From contig JAHPZI010000001.1 in assembly GCA_019058295.1 (NCBI GenBank), positions 124,786 through 184,149 of the forward strand: 59,364 bases of DNA, given 5' to 3'. How positions within the stretch are numbered: the first letter of the stretch is position 1; the number at the start of each line of letters is the position of its first letter. This document shows, piece after piece, positions 44,104-52,602 of this stretch. The notes under the pieces were generated by a model that searched no databases, was not told the origin of the DNA, and worked only from the letters and a program-made list of their open reading frames with translations. The DNA is from Promethearchaeota archaeon (GTDB lineage Archaea > Asgardarchaeota > Lokiarchaeia > Sigyniarchaeales > SOKP01). The translations under genes and the position numbers were made by a program.

Positions 44104-44964
44104 TTAAAATAAATCTGGAGCCTCTTTTTTCTTTGTTTCCAATGCTGCCTCTTTACACTCAGAGCTAATAAAATGTCTAAACAAATGCTCATATCCTATT
44201 ATTTGTTTGGGTCGACCATGTTCTAACCATAATCCTGATGTATATTCTGGCGCTCCGCTCACTTGATCAAGAGTGGTGAGTATAAAATCATCATCGGTGA
44301 TTAATAAACCAAATGGTATGACCGTGTCGCCTACGATAGAATGGACTTTAATTTTTAATTTTAATAACTTTTTAATTTCTTCTTTTATTCCATCAAAAAA
44401 TTTTAAAGCAATAACAATTTGAATTGAATTGGAAACGAATTTCTTATTCCATAACTCTTTCGTTATCCACTCATATCCCCCAAGTTCATCCATTAATAAA
44501 TCTGGAGTAATAATAAAAAATAGTCTGTTTTCTGCTTGTATAATTAATTCTTTTATTTTTTTCCTAATTTTTTCTTTAGAGTTGATTGACCAAACACGGG
44601 GTTCAGATTCTTCTGTATCAACCTCTAGATCGCTTATTTCATCTTCAAGCAAATGAGTTTTATCAATTAAACGGGAATACTCGTCTCGAATGGATTGAAA
44701 TATTTTTTCAAGGGGGATAACTTGGTAATTTGCACCTCTTTTAACTGGTTCTTTCTGAATGAATCCTCTTTCAATTAATCTATTCAATGAATCGTAAACT
44801 CTTGCTCTATCCACTCCGGAATTTTTTGCTATATCTGCAGGAGACAAAATTTTGTATTTACAGAGCGTCAGCAGGACCTTTGAATCATTCTTAGTGAAAC
44901 CGAGGCTCTGTAACGATTCTTCAATACTAGATTCAGTTTCATCTTCCTTAGGATCTATGCTCAA
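44104..44964 (-). CDS. TrmB-family transcriptional regulator
   Basis: A 286-residue regulator. Residues 15-90 form the TrmB winged helix ('LQSLGFTKNDSKVLLTLCKY', 'GVDRARVYDSLNRLIERGFI'), followed by a short coiled coil at about 95-115. The C-terminal domain (about 125-275) resembles the PLD-like/TrmB effector domain ('RLFFIITPDLL', 'HSIVGDTVIPFGLLITDDDF'). Archaeal members control sugar or energy metabolism genes. It is 91 nt upstream of the Ras-like GTPase in the same direction. Confidence 0.88.
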   Translation of the reverse strand: MSIDPKEDETESSIEESLQSLGFTKNDSKVLLTLCKYKILSPADIAKNSGVDRARVYDSLNRLIERGFIQKEPVKRGANYQVIPLEKIFQSIRDEYSRLIDKTHLLEDEISDLEVDTEESEPRVWSINSKEKIRKKIKELIIQAENRLFFIITPDLLMDELGGYEWITKELWNKKFVSNSIQIVIALKFFDGIKEEIKKLLKLKIKVHSIVGDTVIPFGLLITDDDFILTTLDQVSGAPEYTSGLWLEHGRPKQIIGYEHLFRHFISSECKEAALETKKKEAPDLF

Positions 44965-45400
44965 AATTAAAATCCTTTTCTTTTTTTTAGCCCAATTTAT
45001 TTTATGTAAATATTATAAAAGAACTCAATTTTATACTTTTACATTTTTAGTAATAAATCTACGGATTGTTAAATAATTAATTTAAGTAAAATGATACTAT
45101 TTATTTGAGAGAACCTTTATTTAAAAATTCAAAATCTCATTAAATGAAAATTAAATTTAATTTAATTATGAAATCATCAAAATTTTAGTTATCCTTAATT
45201 ATTATTTATTATATCAGTTTTAATTTTATTGAAACATTAATAATAGTAAAATACTAAAAAATTAAGAGTTTAAGCCCTTATTAAATAAACATTAAAATTT
45301 TAATTTGTCGGAGAAATTATTATTTAATTAATATTCCAATCTGATATCCGAATGAAAATGAAATCTTATATGAAATCTGCGAACATATTGATTCGAAACA
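44965..45400. other. long AT-rich intergenic region between TrmB and histone genes
   Basis: More than 400 bp without coding frame. It is extremely AT-rich with oligo-A and oligo-T tracts. It should contain the divergent promoters of the TrmB gene (minus) and the histone gene (plus). No stable hairpin or repeat longer than expected was seen. Confidence 0.4.
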
Positions 45401-45413
45401 GAAACTTTAAATA
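45401..45413 (+). promoter_or_regulatory. probable BRE/TATA promoter of the histone gene
   Basis: GAAAC followed by TTTAAATA is a good match to an archaeal BRE plus TATA box. Transcription would begin about 25 bp downstream near 45437, which leaves a roughly 55-nt leader. The Shine-Dalgarno GGAGG stands at 45482-45486, 8 nt before the ATG. Confidence 0.5.
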
Positions 45414-45494
45414 ATAGAAATGTGTAGTTATACATAATTATTAATCTAAATTATAATTAAAATTTTAAAAAAAATTTAGTGGAGGAATATAATT

Positions 45495-45746
45495 ATGGCT
45501 AAAAAGAAGCCTGCAGCTAAAAAAAAACCAGCAGCTAAAAAAAGTGAAGGATATATCGCAAAAGCTCCCATCAGACGGTTGATGAAAAAAGAGGGAGCTG
45601 ATCTCGTTGCTGCCGAAGCACTTGATAAATTAATTGATTATCTTGAGAAGGCTGCTGCGGACGCTACAAAACAGGCAATTTCACTTTGTAAGGCGGATAA
45701 AAGAAAACGTGTAACAGCGTCTGACATTCGCAATGCAACACGATAA
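45495..45746 (+). CDS. archaeal histone with N-terminal lysine-rich tail
   Basis: An 83-residue HMf-like histone. The histone fold occupies about residues 22-83: helix 1 'APIRRLMKKEGADLV', a long helix 2 'AAEALDKLIDYLEKAAADAT', and the L2-alpha 3 segment with 'KADKRKRVTASDIRNATR', which has the R-T/V-T pair of DNA contacts. It has a 20-residue tail made of repeated KKPAAKK, unlike tailless euryarchaeal histones but resembling eukaryotic tails in composition. A strong GGAGG precedes it. It wraps and compacts DNA; the tail could bind neighbouring DNA or be acetylated (inference). Confidence 0.94.
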   Translation: MAKKKPAAKKKPAAKKSEGYIAKAPIRRLMKKEGADLVAAEALDKLIDYLEKAAADATKQAISLCKADKRKRVTASDIRNATR

Positions 45747-45762
45747 AAGTATTAAATTCCAA

Positions 45763-45783
45763 TTTCTTTTTTTTTCTTTTTAT
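45763..45783 (+). terminator. T-rich terminator of the histone gene
   Basis: A run of T interrupted by single C bases begins 17 nt after the histone stop. Archaeal RNA polymerase terminates at such U-rich tracts without a hairpin. The HIT-family gene converges from the other side. Confidence 0.55.
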
Positions 45784-45794
45784 TATTTAAATGC

Positions 45795-46322
45795 TTAAAA
45801 TTTTTCAAAAAATTCTTTGTTTAAGAAATCATTTATTTTTTCTTCGATTTTTTTTTTAACAGAATCCAGTCCTTCAACAACCACCCGTGTTTCAGCGGTT
45901 ATGTCAATATATCCTAATTCTGATGGAAACCTAGGAACAACATGCCAGTGAATATGATTAATACTTGCCCCCGCATAGTTACCTTGATTTATACCGATAT
46001 TATATCCTCGAGGAGAATATATCTCATCTAATAATAATTGTAGTCCTTGAATTGTCCTAGATGTATGGATGAGCTCCTCCTTAGTGAGGTCTATATACTT
46101 TGCAACGTGCCTAGTTGTACATACCATTGCATGTCCCACATTATATGGATACAGATTAAGTACTACAAAATTTAAATCATCTTGATAAACTTTGAGAGAT
46201 TTTACCCTCTTATCGTCATCTCTTATAGCACATAAGATACAATCAACTTTTGGTTTTTCCTTTCCCGTAACATATTCTAACTTTCCTAATGCTTGTAGCC
46301 ATTTTTCAAAAATTTTTATCAC
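45795..46322 (-). CDS. HIT-family hydrolase (Ap4A/FHIT-like)
   Basis: A 175-residue nucleotide hydrolase. The histidine triad is 'NHIHWHVVPR' (about residues 125-134), preceded by 'GINQGNYAGASI'. A zinc-type 'CILCAIRDDD' pair lies near residue 28, and 'NLYPYNVGHAMVCTTRH' is the substrate segment. Members split dinucleoside polyphosphates or nucleoside phosphoramidates. It is transcribed with the following minus-strand genes, 19 nt downstream of its neighbour. Confidence 0.88.
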   Translation of the reverse strand: MIKIFEKWLQALGKLEYVTGKEKPKVDCILCAIRDDDKRVKSLKVYQDDLNFVVLNLYPYNVGHAMVCTTRHVAKYIDLTKEELIHTSRTIQGLQLLLDEIYSPRGYNIGINQGNYAGASINHIHWHVVPRFPSELGYIDITAETRVVVEGLDSVKKKIEEKINDFLNKEFFEKF

Positions 46323-46341
46323 CTTAATAAAGAAAAAGATT

Positions 46342-46887
46342 TCATGAATATAAAGAAAAATCTGTACCAGAAGTAAATTCTTTTGCTTTCGTAAAGTCTT
46401 CTGGTTTAATTTTTTCTGAACAATATTCCTCTAAAATAATATTGCTATACGCAGCACTATTAAAGACTTTTCTAATGCTATTAAAAAAAACATTTTTTGA
46501 AATGCTTCCGTCTTTTTTAAGGAATACTTGGTCGCTTATCTCATATCGATACTGATCTATACTAATACGAAAATAAACATCTTTTAGAAGAAAAAATTTT
46601 CTTAGTTCCATAAAAAATTGCATTTTTTTATTATTATTTAAAGAATTTAACGCATTAATATGAGGGTCTGATATTTGGGTACCGATAGTAATTATAATCA
46701 AATCTTTATTTTTTGGTTTAATGACAAACATAATCTTATTTATTTTAATCCATGTTTTTCCTCCAGGAAAAACAAACTGAAATCCAAAATCAATTTTTGG
46801 ATCCTTTACTTTTTCTCTTAAAATGCCTTCATCTAATAAGTATTCTCTAATTAAGTCTTCAATTTTACTCTCTTCTGACATTTTCAC
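46342..46887 (-). CDS. conserved archaeal hypothetical protein (DUF2299-like)
   Basis: A 181-residue protein with an N-terminal helix (about 8-20) and beta strands such as 'TWIKINKIMFVIKPKNKDLI' and 'DVYFRISIDQYRYEISDQVF' separated by helices. This resembles DUF2299, a family found in archaea with no known activity. An internal ATG six bases later would give 'MSEESK', a typical start, and either is possible. It lies 19 nt upstream of the HIT gene in the same operon. Confidence 0.6.
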   Translation of the reverse strand: MKMSEESKIEDLIREYLLDEGILREKVKDPKIDFGFQFVFPGGKTWIKINKIMFVIKPKNKDLIIITIGTQISDPHINALNSLNNNKKMQFFMELRKFFLLKDVYFRISIDQYRYEISDQVFLKKDGSISKNVFFNSIRKVFNSAAYSNIILEEYCSEKIKPEDFTKAKEFTSGTDFSLYS

Positions 46888-46940
46888 TCAAAATTTTTAA
46901 GAATAAGCCTAATTTCCAGTTAGGATAAAACAAAAAAGGA

Positions 46941-47294
46941 TCAATACTTGCCTCTTGGCCTATGTTGTGGTTCTATACCGGATTCCTCTAGTTTTTTAAT
47001 ATTTGCTTCCAATTCTTCAAGAGGAGTGCAGTAAACAACATTAAGTGTTTCATAATCGATGAATATTAGTCCTACTATTCCTAAACCCATCAATTGATTG
47101 TTTTTATCTATATGTGTGGAGTCTATCCCCATTTTAATGGCTTGCTTACCTCCTTCCAATTCAACTAACGAAGGTTGGCATGCAGTAAATCCCCCCCCAC
47201 GTTTCTTCATCAAATAATTCATTATGGCATAATCTATTTCATCGGAAATAGCACCTTCTTTTTGGATAACCTTAACAACATTGGGAGCAGACAT
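46941..47294 (-). CDS. small conserved hypothetical protein
   Basis: A 117-residue protein. It begins with a helical region ('DEIDYAIMNYLMKKRGGGF'), followed by beta strands: 'LMGLGIVGLIFIDYETLNVV' then 'YCTPLEELEANIKKLEESGI', and ends with the basic 'RPRGKY'. The 'IDxETxxVVYCTPxEE' pattern looks like a conserved archaeal signature but I cannot attach a family name or function. Same-strand neighbour of the DUF211 gene. Confidence 0.6.
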   Translation of the reverse strand: MSAPNVVKVIQKEGAISDEIDYAIMNYLMKKRGGGFTACQPSLVELEGGKQAIKMGIDSTHIDKNNQLMGLGIVGLIFIDYETLNVVYCTPLEELEANIKKLEESGIEPQHRPRGKY

Positions 47295-47370
47295 TTTAAA
47301 GATAAAATTTTATATTTTTAAAATCAATACTTAAGAATTTTTAATTGTTTTTATTTTCAATCGTTTAGAT

Positions 47371-47640
47371 TCATATTGGATTCCAATCTTTATCTTCTAC
47401 TTTAACCTCATCTACGCTGTGAAGAGAGCAATTTAATTCTTCTAAAGTTTGAGTTATTATATCTAGTGACATTTCGTCTGTACCTTTTAAATTAACAAAT
47501 ATTGATGTTGTTTTTTGGTCAATCTCATCAACCCGAACAATGACGGATTTTACACCACTTATTTCTTTCAATGTTCGAGCAAGGAGATCATTACTAGGAT
47601 GATGGGGTTTTAAAATATCTAATGTGTACTCGATTATCAT
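47371..47640 (-). CDS. DUF211 family protein
   Basis: An 89-residue ferredoxin-like-fold protein of the archaeal DUF211 family. Typical segments are 'LDILKPHHPSNDLLARTLKE', 'GVKSVIVRVDEIDQKTTSIF' and 'LEELNCSLHSVDEVKV'. Structures of family members show oligomeric ferredoxin folds; function is unproven. Preceded by a promoter-like AT-rich spacer. Confidence 0.85.
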   Translation of the reverse strand: MIIEYTLDILKPHHPSNDLLARTLKEISGVKSVIVRVDEIDQKTTSIFVNLKGTDEMSLDIITQTLEELNCSLHSVDEVKVEDKDWNPI

Positions 47641-47729
47641 AATTTTTAGATTTTAAACCTTCTATAATATTTATGGGATATTTAAATTATAGTTATGCAA
47701 ATGTTATACAAATATTTAATCTTTTTTCG

Positions 47730-48428
47730 TTAAATCATAAATTTTTTAATTGCATCTATTAATTTTGAGGGTATCTCATCTTCTTTAATGACTTTATCAG
47801 CTTTCTGAAATATTTCCAAATTAGTCATTCTGGATATTTTGGTTTGTATGGCAACGGATCGGGCGCCTATATTGAGAGCTCCTTCAATATCACGAGAATT
47901 ATCTCCAATTACTAATATTTCTGAAGGAGAAACTTTCAAATTTTCACATATATATAAGAGATGATCTGGATGAGGCTTTGGATTTTTCACATTATCTCGC
48001 CCAACTATGAAGTTAAAATAATGCGCCAGTTTTACTTTTTCAAGCGATACTTTTGCGTTTTTATTAGTATTAAGCGTATATATCGCTTGTGCTAAATTCT
48101 CTTTACTCGCAAATTCAAGAACTTGATCAATACCATTAATCATTGTTGCCATTTTGGCTGCTTTCAGCTCAATTTTACTAACTTCTCCATTTATCTTTTT
48201 TATAATTTTTTCAATCTTTTGAGTGTTGTACCCCATAGATTTAAATATATCCCTTGAAGTCGAAACGTTCTCGAAAATTGATTTTTTAATTGTTAAATTA
48301 CTTTTTGAAATTCCATATTTTTTTAGAATTTTGATGGCAGCTCGTCGTGCTCTTATAAAATCTATTTTAAAGTGGATAATTGTTCCATCTAAATCCCATA
48401 TGATTGCTTTAATAGGTTTAATCTTCAT
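47730..48428 (-). CDS. HAD-superfamily hydrolase (phosphoglycolate phosphatase-like)
   Basis: A 232-residue HAD phosphatase. Motif I is 'IIWDLDGTII' with both Asp (residues 11-13), motif II is 'YTLNTN' (about 117), motif III Lys is in 'VKNPKPHP' (about 151), and motif IV is 'VIGDNSRDIEGA' (about 177). The cap domain is helical (residues 20-95). It hydrolyses small phosphomonoesters. Its ATG directly follows the stop of the ThpR gene. Confidence 0.88.
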   Translation of the reverse strand: MKIKPIKAIIWDLDGTIIHFKIDFIRARRAAIKILKKYGISKSNLTIKKSIFENVSTSRDIFKSMGYNTQKIEKIIKKINGEVSKIELKAAKMATMINGIDQVLEFASKENLAQAIYTLNTNKNAKVSLEKVKLAHYFNFIVGRDNVKNPKPHPDHLLYICENLKVSPSEILVIGDNSRDIEGALNIGARSVAIQTKISRMTNLEIFQKADKVIKEDEIPSKLIDAIKKFMI

Positions 48429-49001
48429 TTAGAATACCAGATCTGAATATATGGGTCCCTTAGGCGTGAGAACTGATTTTTTTAATTTCACTTCTCTTAT
48501 ATTGAACGACCCGAATTCAAGATTTTTATTATCGTTTAATAGGTTCTTAAAGCTATCAAAGTTTTTATAATTAATTTTGTTAGGTTTTAATCTACCTATA
48601 GTTAAATGTGGGGTGATTTTACTTCTTTTATCTCTTTCAATTTTTAATTGCTGATTTAGGATTGATTCCACATTGTCTTTAATATCTTGTAGAAATTCTA
48701 AATTGCCTATTAATTTAATCCAAATTACCGAATATTTTCTAAATTGTCCCGTTCCTTTTAATTTAAATTCATAGGTTTTATCTTGAAACATTTTCTCATT
48801 GATTTCTTCTGTTAAAATTTTATAAATTTTTGGAGCTAAAGATTCTTTGATGTTTCCTAAAAATTTAACCGTCATGTGAAGATTTTGAGGTTCTACTAGC
48901 TTCAAATTTGGTTGATTGTTTTTCAATCTTTTTCCGTAGGATTGAATTTTGTCTTTAGTTTCCTGATCATTTAATTCTAAAGCAATAAAACTTCTAATCA
49001 T
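48429..49001 (-). CDS. thpR: RNA 2',3'-cyclic phosphodiesterase (LigT/ThpR)
   Basis: A 190-residue 2H phosphoesterase. The two HxTx motifs are 'LHMTVKFLG' (about residue 42) and 'PHLTIGRLK' (about 129), set in pseudo-symmetric halves. It opens 2',3'-cyclic phosphates to 2'-phosphates, or reverses an RNA 2'-5' ligation in vitro. Archaeal relatives act on tRNA splicing intermediates. The stop codon abuts the HAD gene; the nitrilase-family gene is 32 nt upstream. Confidence 0.93.
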   Translation of the reverse strand: MIRSFIALELNDQETKDKIQSYGKRLKNNQPNLKLVEPQNLHMTVKFLGNIKESLAPKIYKILTEEINEKMFQDKTYEFKLKGTGQFRKYSVIWIKLIGNLEFLQDIKDNVESILNQQLKIERDKRSKITPHLTIGRLKPNKINYKNFDSFKNLLNDNKNLEFGSFNIREVKLKKSVLTPKGPIYSDLVF

Positions 49002-49033
49002 AATTTAACCTCTATTAATTTCAATCTTGCACC

Positions 49034-49984
49034 TTATTTAAGCTGTTTATCAATGTAGGGTTTAGTCGTTTCAACATAGTATGCCTCTCCATGTTTATTA
49101 AACACCTGCCAAGCTTGATCTAATTGTTTTGGCATATCGGGAATCCAAAACCGATCTGGAATGGATTCGGAGGGATTCCATTTTTTTGTAAGATCAATAT
49201 TAGTTATAATGACTCCTTCACCATCCTTTTGCTTCAAACGTGCGAGTATTTTTCCACTACCATCCACAATTTGAGTTTCTCCAAGGTAATAAGATTTATA
49301 CGGAATATCCGGCATCAATGGGGTTTCACCTTCGAAATCTCCAGCATGGGCAGCATGAACTACGGGTACACCTAACATTCGAGCAAACTTAGCAGGGGTT
49401 TCTATCATCATTTCTAAAATGGTTTCACGAAGTTCTGGTTTATATCCTGGAAGGCGCGCTTCTGGTAATGTCCACCAGCAAGATCCACCTACCACTATAT
49501 CCACACGATTCAACAACCGCTTTGTCGTTCTGGTGCGAACAAATTCCCAACAAAGCGCGACGCCAACATTACCAACCTTCGTTTCAAGCACACCGTCATC
49601 TGTTCCTCCAATATAATAGCAATTTTCCCACATGGTTGGTTGATCTTTATCGTGAAAATACTTAACATCATCTGGAAAAGCCAATACAAAAGTATTATAA
49701 CTTTCTTCTCCCCGAAGAGCTATGAATGAACCACCAACAATTCCATTATATTTTTTTGCGAGTTGAACTAACAGTTGCATTGGTTTACCATTAATAGGTT
49801 GGGCGACATCTAACATTTTAGAATGAAAACCCATTGCGCTAGTGAAAAATTCGGGTAAAATTACTAATTCAGCTCCATCTTCAAATGCTTCACTAGCAAG
49901 TCGCTTAGCAATTTCAATATTGGCTTCTACGTTTGCAAATTTCGCTTTCATTTGGATCGCAGCTACTTTCATATTATATACCAT
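49034..49984 (-). CDS. carbon-nitrogen hydrolase (nitrilase superfamily)
   Basis: A 316-residue amidase of the nitrilase superfamily. The catalytic Glu is in 'LVILPEFFTSA' (about 46), Lys in 'HDKDQPTMWENC' (about 115), and Cys in 'GVALCWEFVRT' (about 148). Met5 gives the typical start 'MKVAAIQMKAKFANVEANI', so translation may begin at 49972. The length and motifs fit a cytosolic amidase acting on an N-carbamoyl or omega-amide substrate, which cannot be specified. Confidence 0.9.
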   Translation of the reverse strand: MVYNMKVAAIQMKAKFANVEANIEIAKRLASEAFEDGAELVILPEFFTSAMGFHSKMLDVAQPINGKPMQLLVQLAKKYNGIVGGSFIALRGEESYNTFVLAFPDDVKYFHDKDQPTMWENCYYIGGTDDGVLETKVGNVGVALCWEFVRTRTTKRLLNRVDIVVGGSCWWTLPEARLPGYKPELRETILEMMIETPAKFARMLGVPVVHAAHAGDFEGETPLMPDIPYKSYYLGETQIVDGSGKILARLKQKDGEGVIITNIDLTKKWNPSESIPDRFWIPDMPKQLDQAWQVFNKHGEAYYVETTKPYIDKQLK

Positions 49985-50261
49985 CCATTTCTAGGTTTCT
50001 TCAATATTATCTTTCAGTTTTTAGCGGAAGATAAAAATCGTATTCTCTATGTAATAATTTTGTTTTAATTTATCTATCAATTAATATATTAAAGTTAACT
50101 TAAAATTTAATAAAATTCACTTAATATCAAAAGACGTCATATAAAGATTATATTAAAATATTTATAAAGATAAAAGTGAATATAATATTACGATACAATC
50201 TTTAAATCAAATTGTTTCAGATTTTTTAACAAATAAAAAATAAATTCTTTCGGTTTTAAAT

Positions 50262-51647
50262 ATGAGTGAAGAAAAAAAACCAAACACAATAGCCTTTAGT
50301 ACGGCTTCAAGCTTAGATCAATTTGCATATCAATCATTTACATTTTTAATATTTACTTTTTATTTTACCATCGTGGGAATCAATGTAATCTTAATTTTTA
50401 TTGCATTTGTCATTTGGTCAGTCTGGAACGCATTAAACGACCCTATTTTAGGATCTCTTTCAGACCGTACCCATACGAGATGGGGGCGTCGTATTCCTTG
50501 GATTATGGCTTCAATAATTCCTTTAGGAGTGATCATGATTTTATTATACACTCCACCAATTAGCTTGGGAATTAATGACCAGATGACGAATTTTGTTTAT
50601 TTTCTAATGATTATCATTATTTTTGAATTCTTTTATACAATGTTTTCTATTAACCAAACAAGCCTATTTCCCGAAATGTTTATAGAGAAAGATGAGAGGG
50701 GTAAAGTAAATGTTTTTAGGCAAATTTTCATTGTGATTGGTCTGATTGCTGCATTCATTCTCCCAACTTTATTCATCCCGGATTTAACAGATAAAAGATA
50801 CTTACCAAATTACTGGATTTTTTCTATAGTTGCATGTACAATCATTATTAGTATGGGGTTTATATTTTTAAAATGGGGTGTTCATGAAAAAGAAGAATTT
50901 AGGGACGATTACAAAGATATGCCAGGATTTTTAGAATCACTTAAAATTTGCGTGAAAAACAAAAGTTTCTTATGGCCAGCTTTCTCACTTATTATGGTGT
51001 GGTTTGTGTTCGGGATGGTCCCTGTAATAATTCCACTTTACGGGAAATTCGTATTAGGTATTGAAAATTCAATATATATATCATTAATGTTAGCACTTGC
51101 ATTTATATCAGCAGCGATCTTTGTAAATGTATGGCGAATAATTGCTCAAAAGTTAGGTGTGAGAAAAGCTTGGATGTGCTCAATGTTAATTTGGATAATT
51201 ACAATGATTCCTTTAATGTTTATTTCGAAAGGCGACATGATACTTGCATTCCTTATTTTTTTTCTAATAGGAATTGGATTTGCTGGTGCTTTACTTCTAA
51301 GAGATTTAATGTGGGCTGATGTTATTGACGAAGATGAAATTAAAACAGGAGTGCGTAGAGAAGCAGCCTATTATGGAGTAAATGCTCTATTTATGCGATT
51401 GTCAACGATATTGGTATTTCTTGCAATTAGTCTCGTATTTTCCACAACTGGCTGGGGACAGTACACCCCAAATCCTGGAGCTGATGTAATATTTGGATTA
51501 AGAATTTTAATGGTTATTTTTCCAATAATCGCATTAGGAATTGCAATCTTTGGTTTTTATATGTATCCATTACACGGCGAAAGATTGGAAAAAGTAAAAG
51601 AAGCACAGAGAAAACTTCACGAAAGGAAAAAAAGAAATGTAAGATAA
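50262..51647 (+). CDS. GPH/MelB-type sugar:cation symporter, MFS superfamily
   Basis: A 461-residue transporter with about 12 membrane helices. The MFS motif-A-like loop after TM2 reads 'DPILGSLSDRTHTRWGRRIP' (about residues 60-80), which is characteristic of glycoside-pentoside-hexuronide symporters, including the Asp used by MelB for cation coupling. A cytoplasmic central loop ('KEEFRDDYKDMPGFLESLK') divides the two halves. It probably imports or exports a sugar-like solute with H+ or Na+. The substrate is unknown. Confidence 0.85.
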   Translation: MSEEKKPNTIAFSTASSLDQFAYQSFTFLIFTFYFTIVGINVILIFIAFVIWSVWNALNDPILGSLSDRTHTRWGRRIPWIMASIIPLGVIMILLYTPPISLGINDQMTNFVYFLMIIIIFEFFYTMFSINQTSLFPEMFIEKDERGKVNVFRQIFIVIGLIAAFILPTLFIPDLTDKRYLPNYWIFSIVACTIIISMGFIFLKWGVHEKEEFRDDYKDMPGFLESLKICVKNKSFLWPAFSLIMVWFVFGMVPVIIPLYGKFVLGIENSIYISLMLALAFISAAIFVNVWRIIAQKLGVRKAWMCSMLIWIITMIPLMFISKGDMILAFLIFFLIGIGFAGALLLRDLMWADVIDEDEIKTGVRREAAYYGVNALFMRLSTILVFLAISLVFSTTGWGQYTPNPGADVIFGLRILMVIFPIIALGIAIFGFYMYPLHGERLEKVKEAQRKLHERKKRNVR

Positions 51648-51688
51648 AATAATTTATCTTTTTTTTTATTTTTGAAATGATTATTTTA

Positions 51689-52411
51689 TTATTCTTCAGC
51701 TGGTTTAAAGCCTAGGTATGTAAATAAAAATGCTGGAATCATTAGGAATCGAACAATAAATAAAAGATCTTGATACATGGCACCTGTAATAATCACAGTA
51801 TCAAGCAGGATGACGCTACCTATTATTGGAGTACTTAGAATAATCCAAATCGCTCTTTTTCGCAATTCACCAGTTACAGCTTTAAAAAATCTTAATATAC
51901 CGATAGCAAAGATTATAGTAATACCTAAAACAAGAGCATATACTAAATAATAAGGGACTCCCTTAGATGAGAGCCAATCATCTAAAACCTCGCCCTTTGG
52001 GACAGGAGGACATACTACTGCTGTAGTAAATGTCGCATATAATATTATATAATAGAAAATACTAAATATCCCTACCGCTATTAATACATGTTTTTTGTAT
52101 TTAGGAGGCATTAACATTGTCCATGCTATACTTAAGACTGCCATAGAACCAATGGGTATTGTGGAATAAGAAAATAGAGGTATAACCCTATTTAGCCCTT
52201 CGGCATTGTCCCCGGAGAATAATACAGACAAAAATGATATTGTAATTCCCATCCAACCTAATGCACAAGCAAAACCTAAAACAGCACCATTGAGGTATAA
52301 CGAATTTTTTGTCTTCTTATAATTATACAAGAAATATAGACCATAGATAAAAGCAGAGCAAACAAGAGCTAAAGCGCTAAATCCATTAATCCAAGAGATA
52401 GTTGAAGTCAT
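51689..52411 (-). CDS. seven-TM membrane protein, paralogue 3
   Basis: A 240-residue protein with about seven membrane helices, a distant relative of the pair at 24970-26554. The order of features is the same: 'WINGFSALALVCSAFIYGLY' in TM1, the basic 'KKTKNSLY' loop, 'LGFACALGWMGITISFLSVL' in TM2, 'WTMLMPPKYKKHVLIAVGIF' where the others have 'AELMLPKFKKHIVIIY', and the ending 'RFLMIPAFLFTYLGFKP'. No retinal lysine. Function unknown. It is convergent with the MFS gene. Confidence 0.72.
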   Translation of the reverse strand: MTSTISWINGFSALALVCSAFIYGLYFLYNYKKTKNSLYLNGAVLGFACALGWMGITISFLSVLFSGDNAEGLNRVIPLFSYSTIPIGSMAVLSIAWTMLMPPKYKKHVLIAVGIFSIFYYIILYATFTTAVVCPPVPKGEVLDDWLSSKGVPYYLVYALVLGITIIFAIGILRFFKAVTGELRKRAIWIILSTPIIGSVILLDTVIITGAMYQDLLFIVRFLMIPAFLFTYLGFKPAEE

Positions 52412-52602
52412 AATTTAAACACAAAGAATTTTTTAATTTTTATTAAAAATTATTATTTCTTTTCTTATTTAAAACTATTCCCCAGCAATTAATAAAAACT
52501 AATAATAGATTTATTTTATTAAAATTTTGAAATTATGGAAAACAATTAGAATACGATTTAAAAATAAAATAAATAAAAAGAAAGAAAAAACAATCTATTA
52601 AT

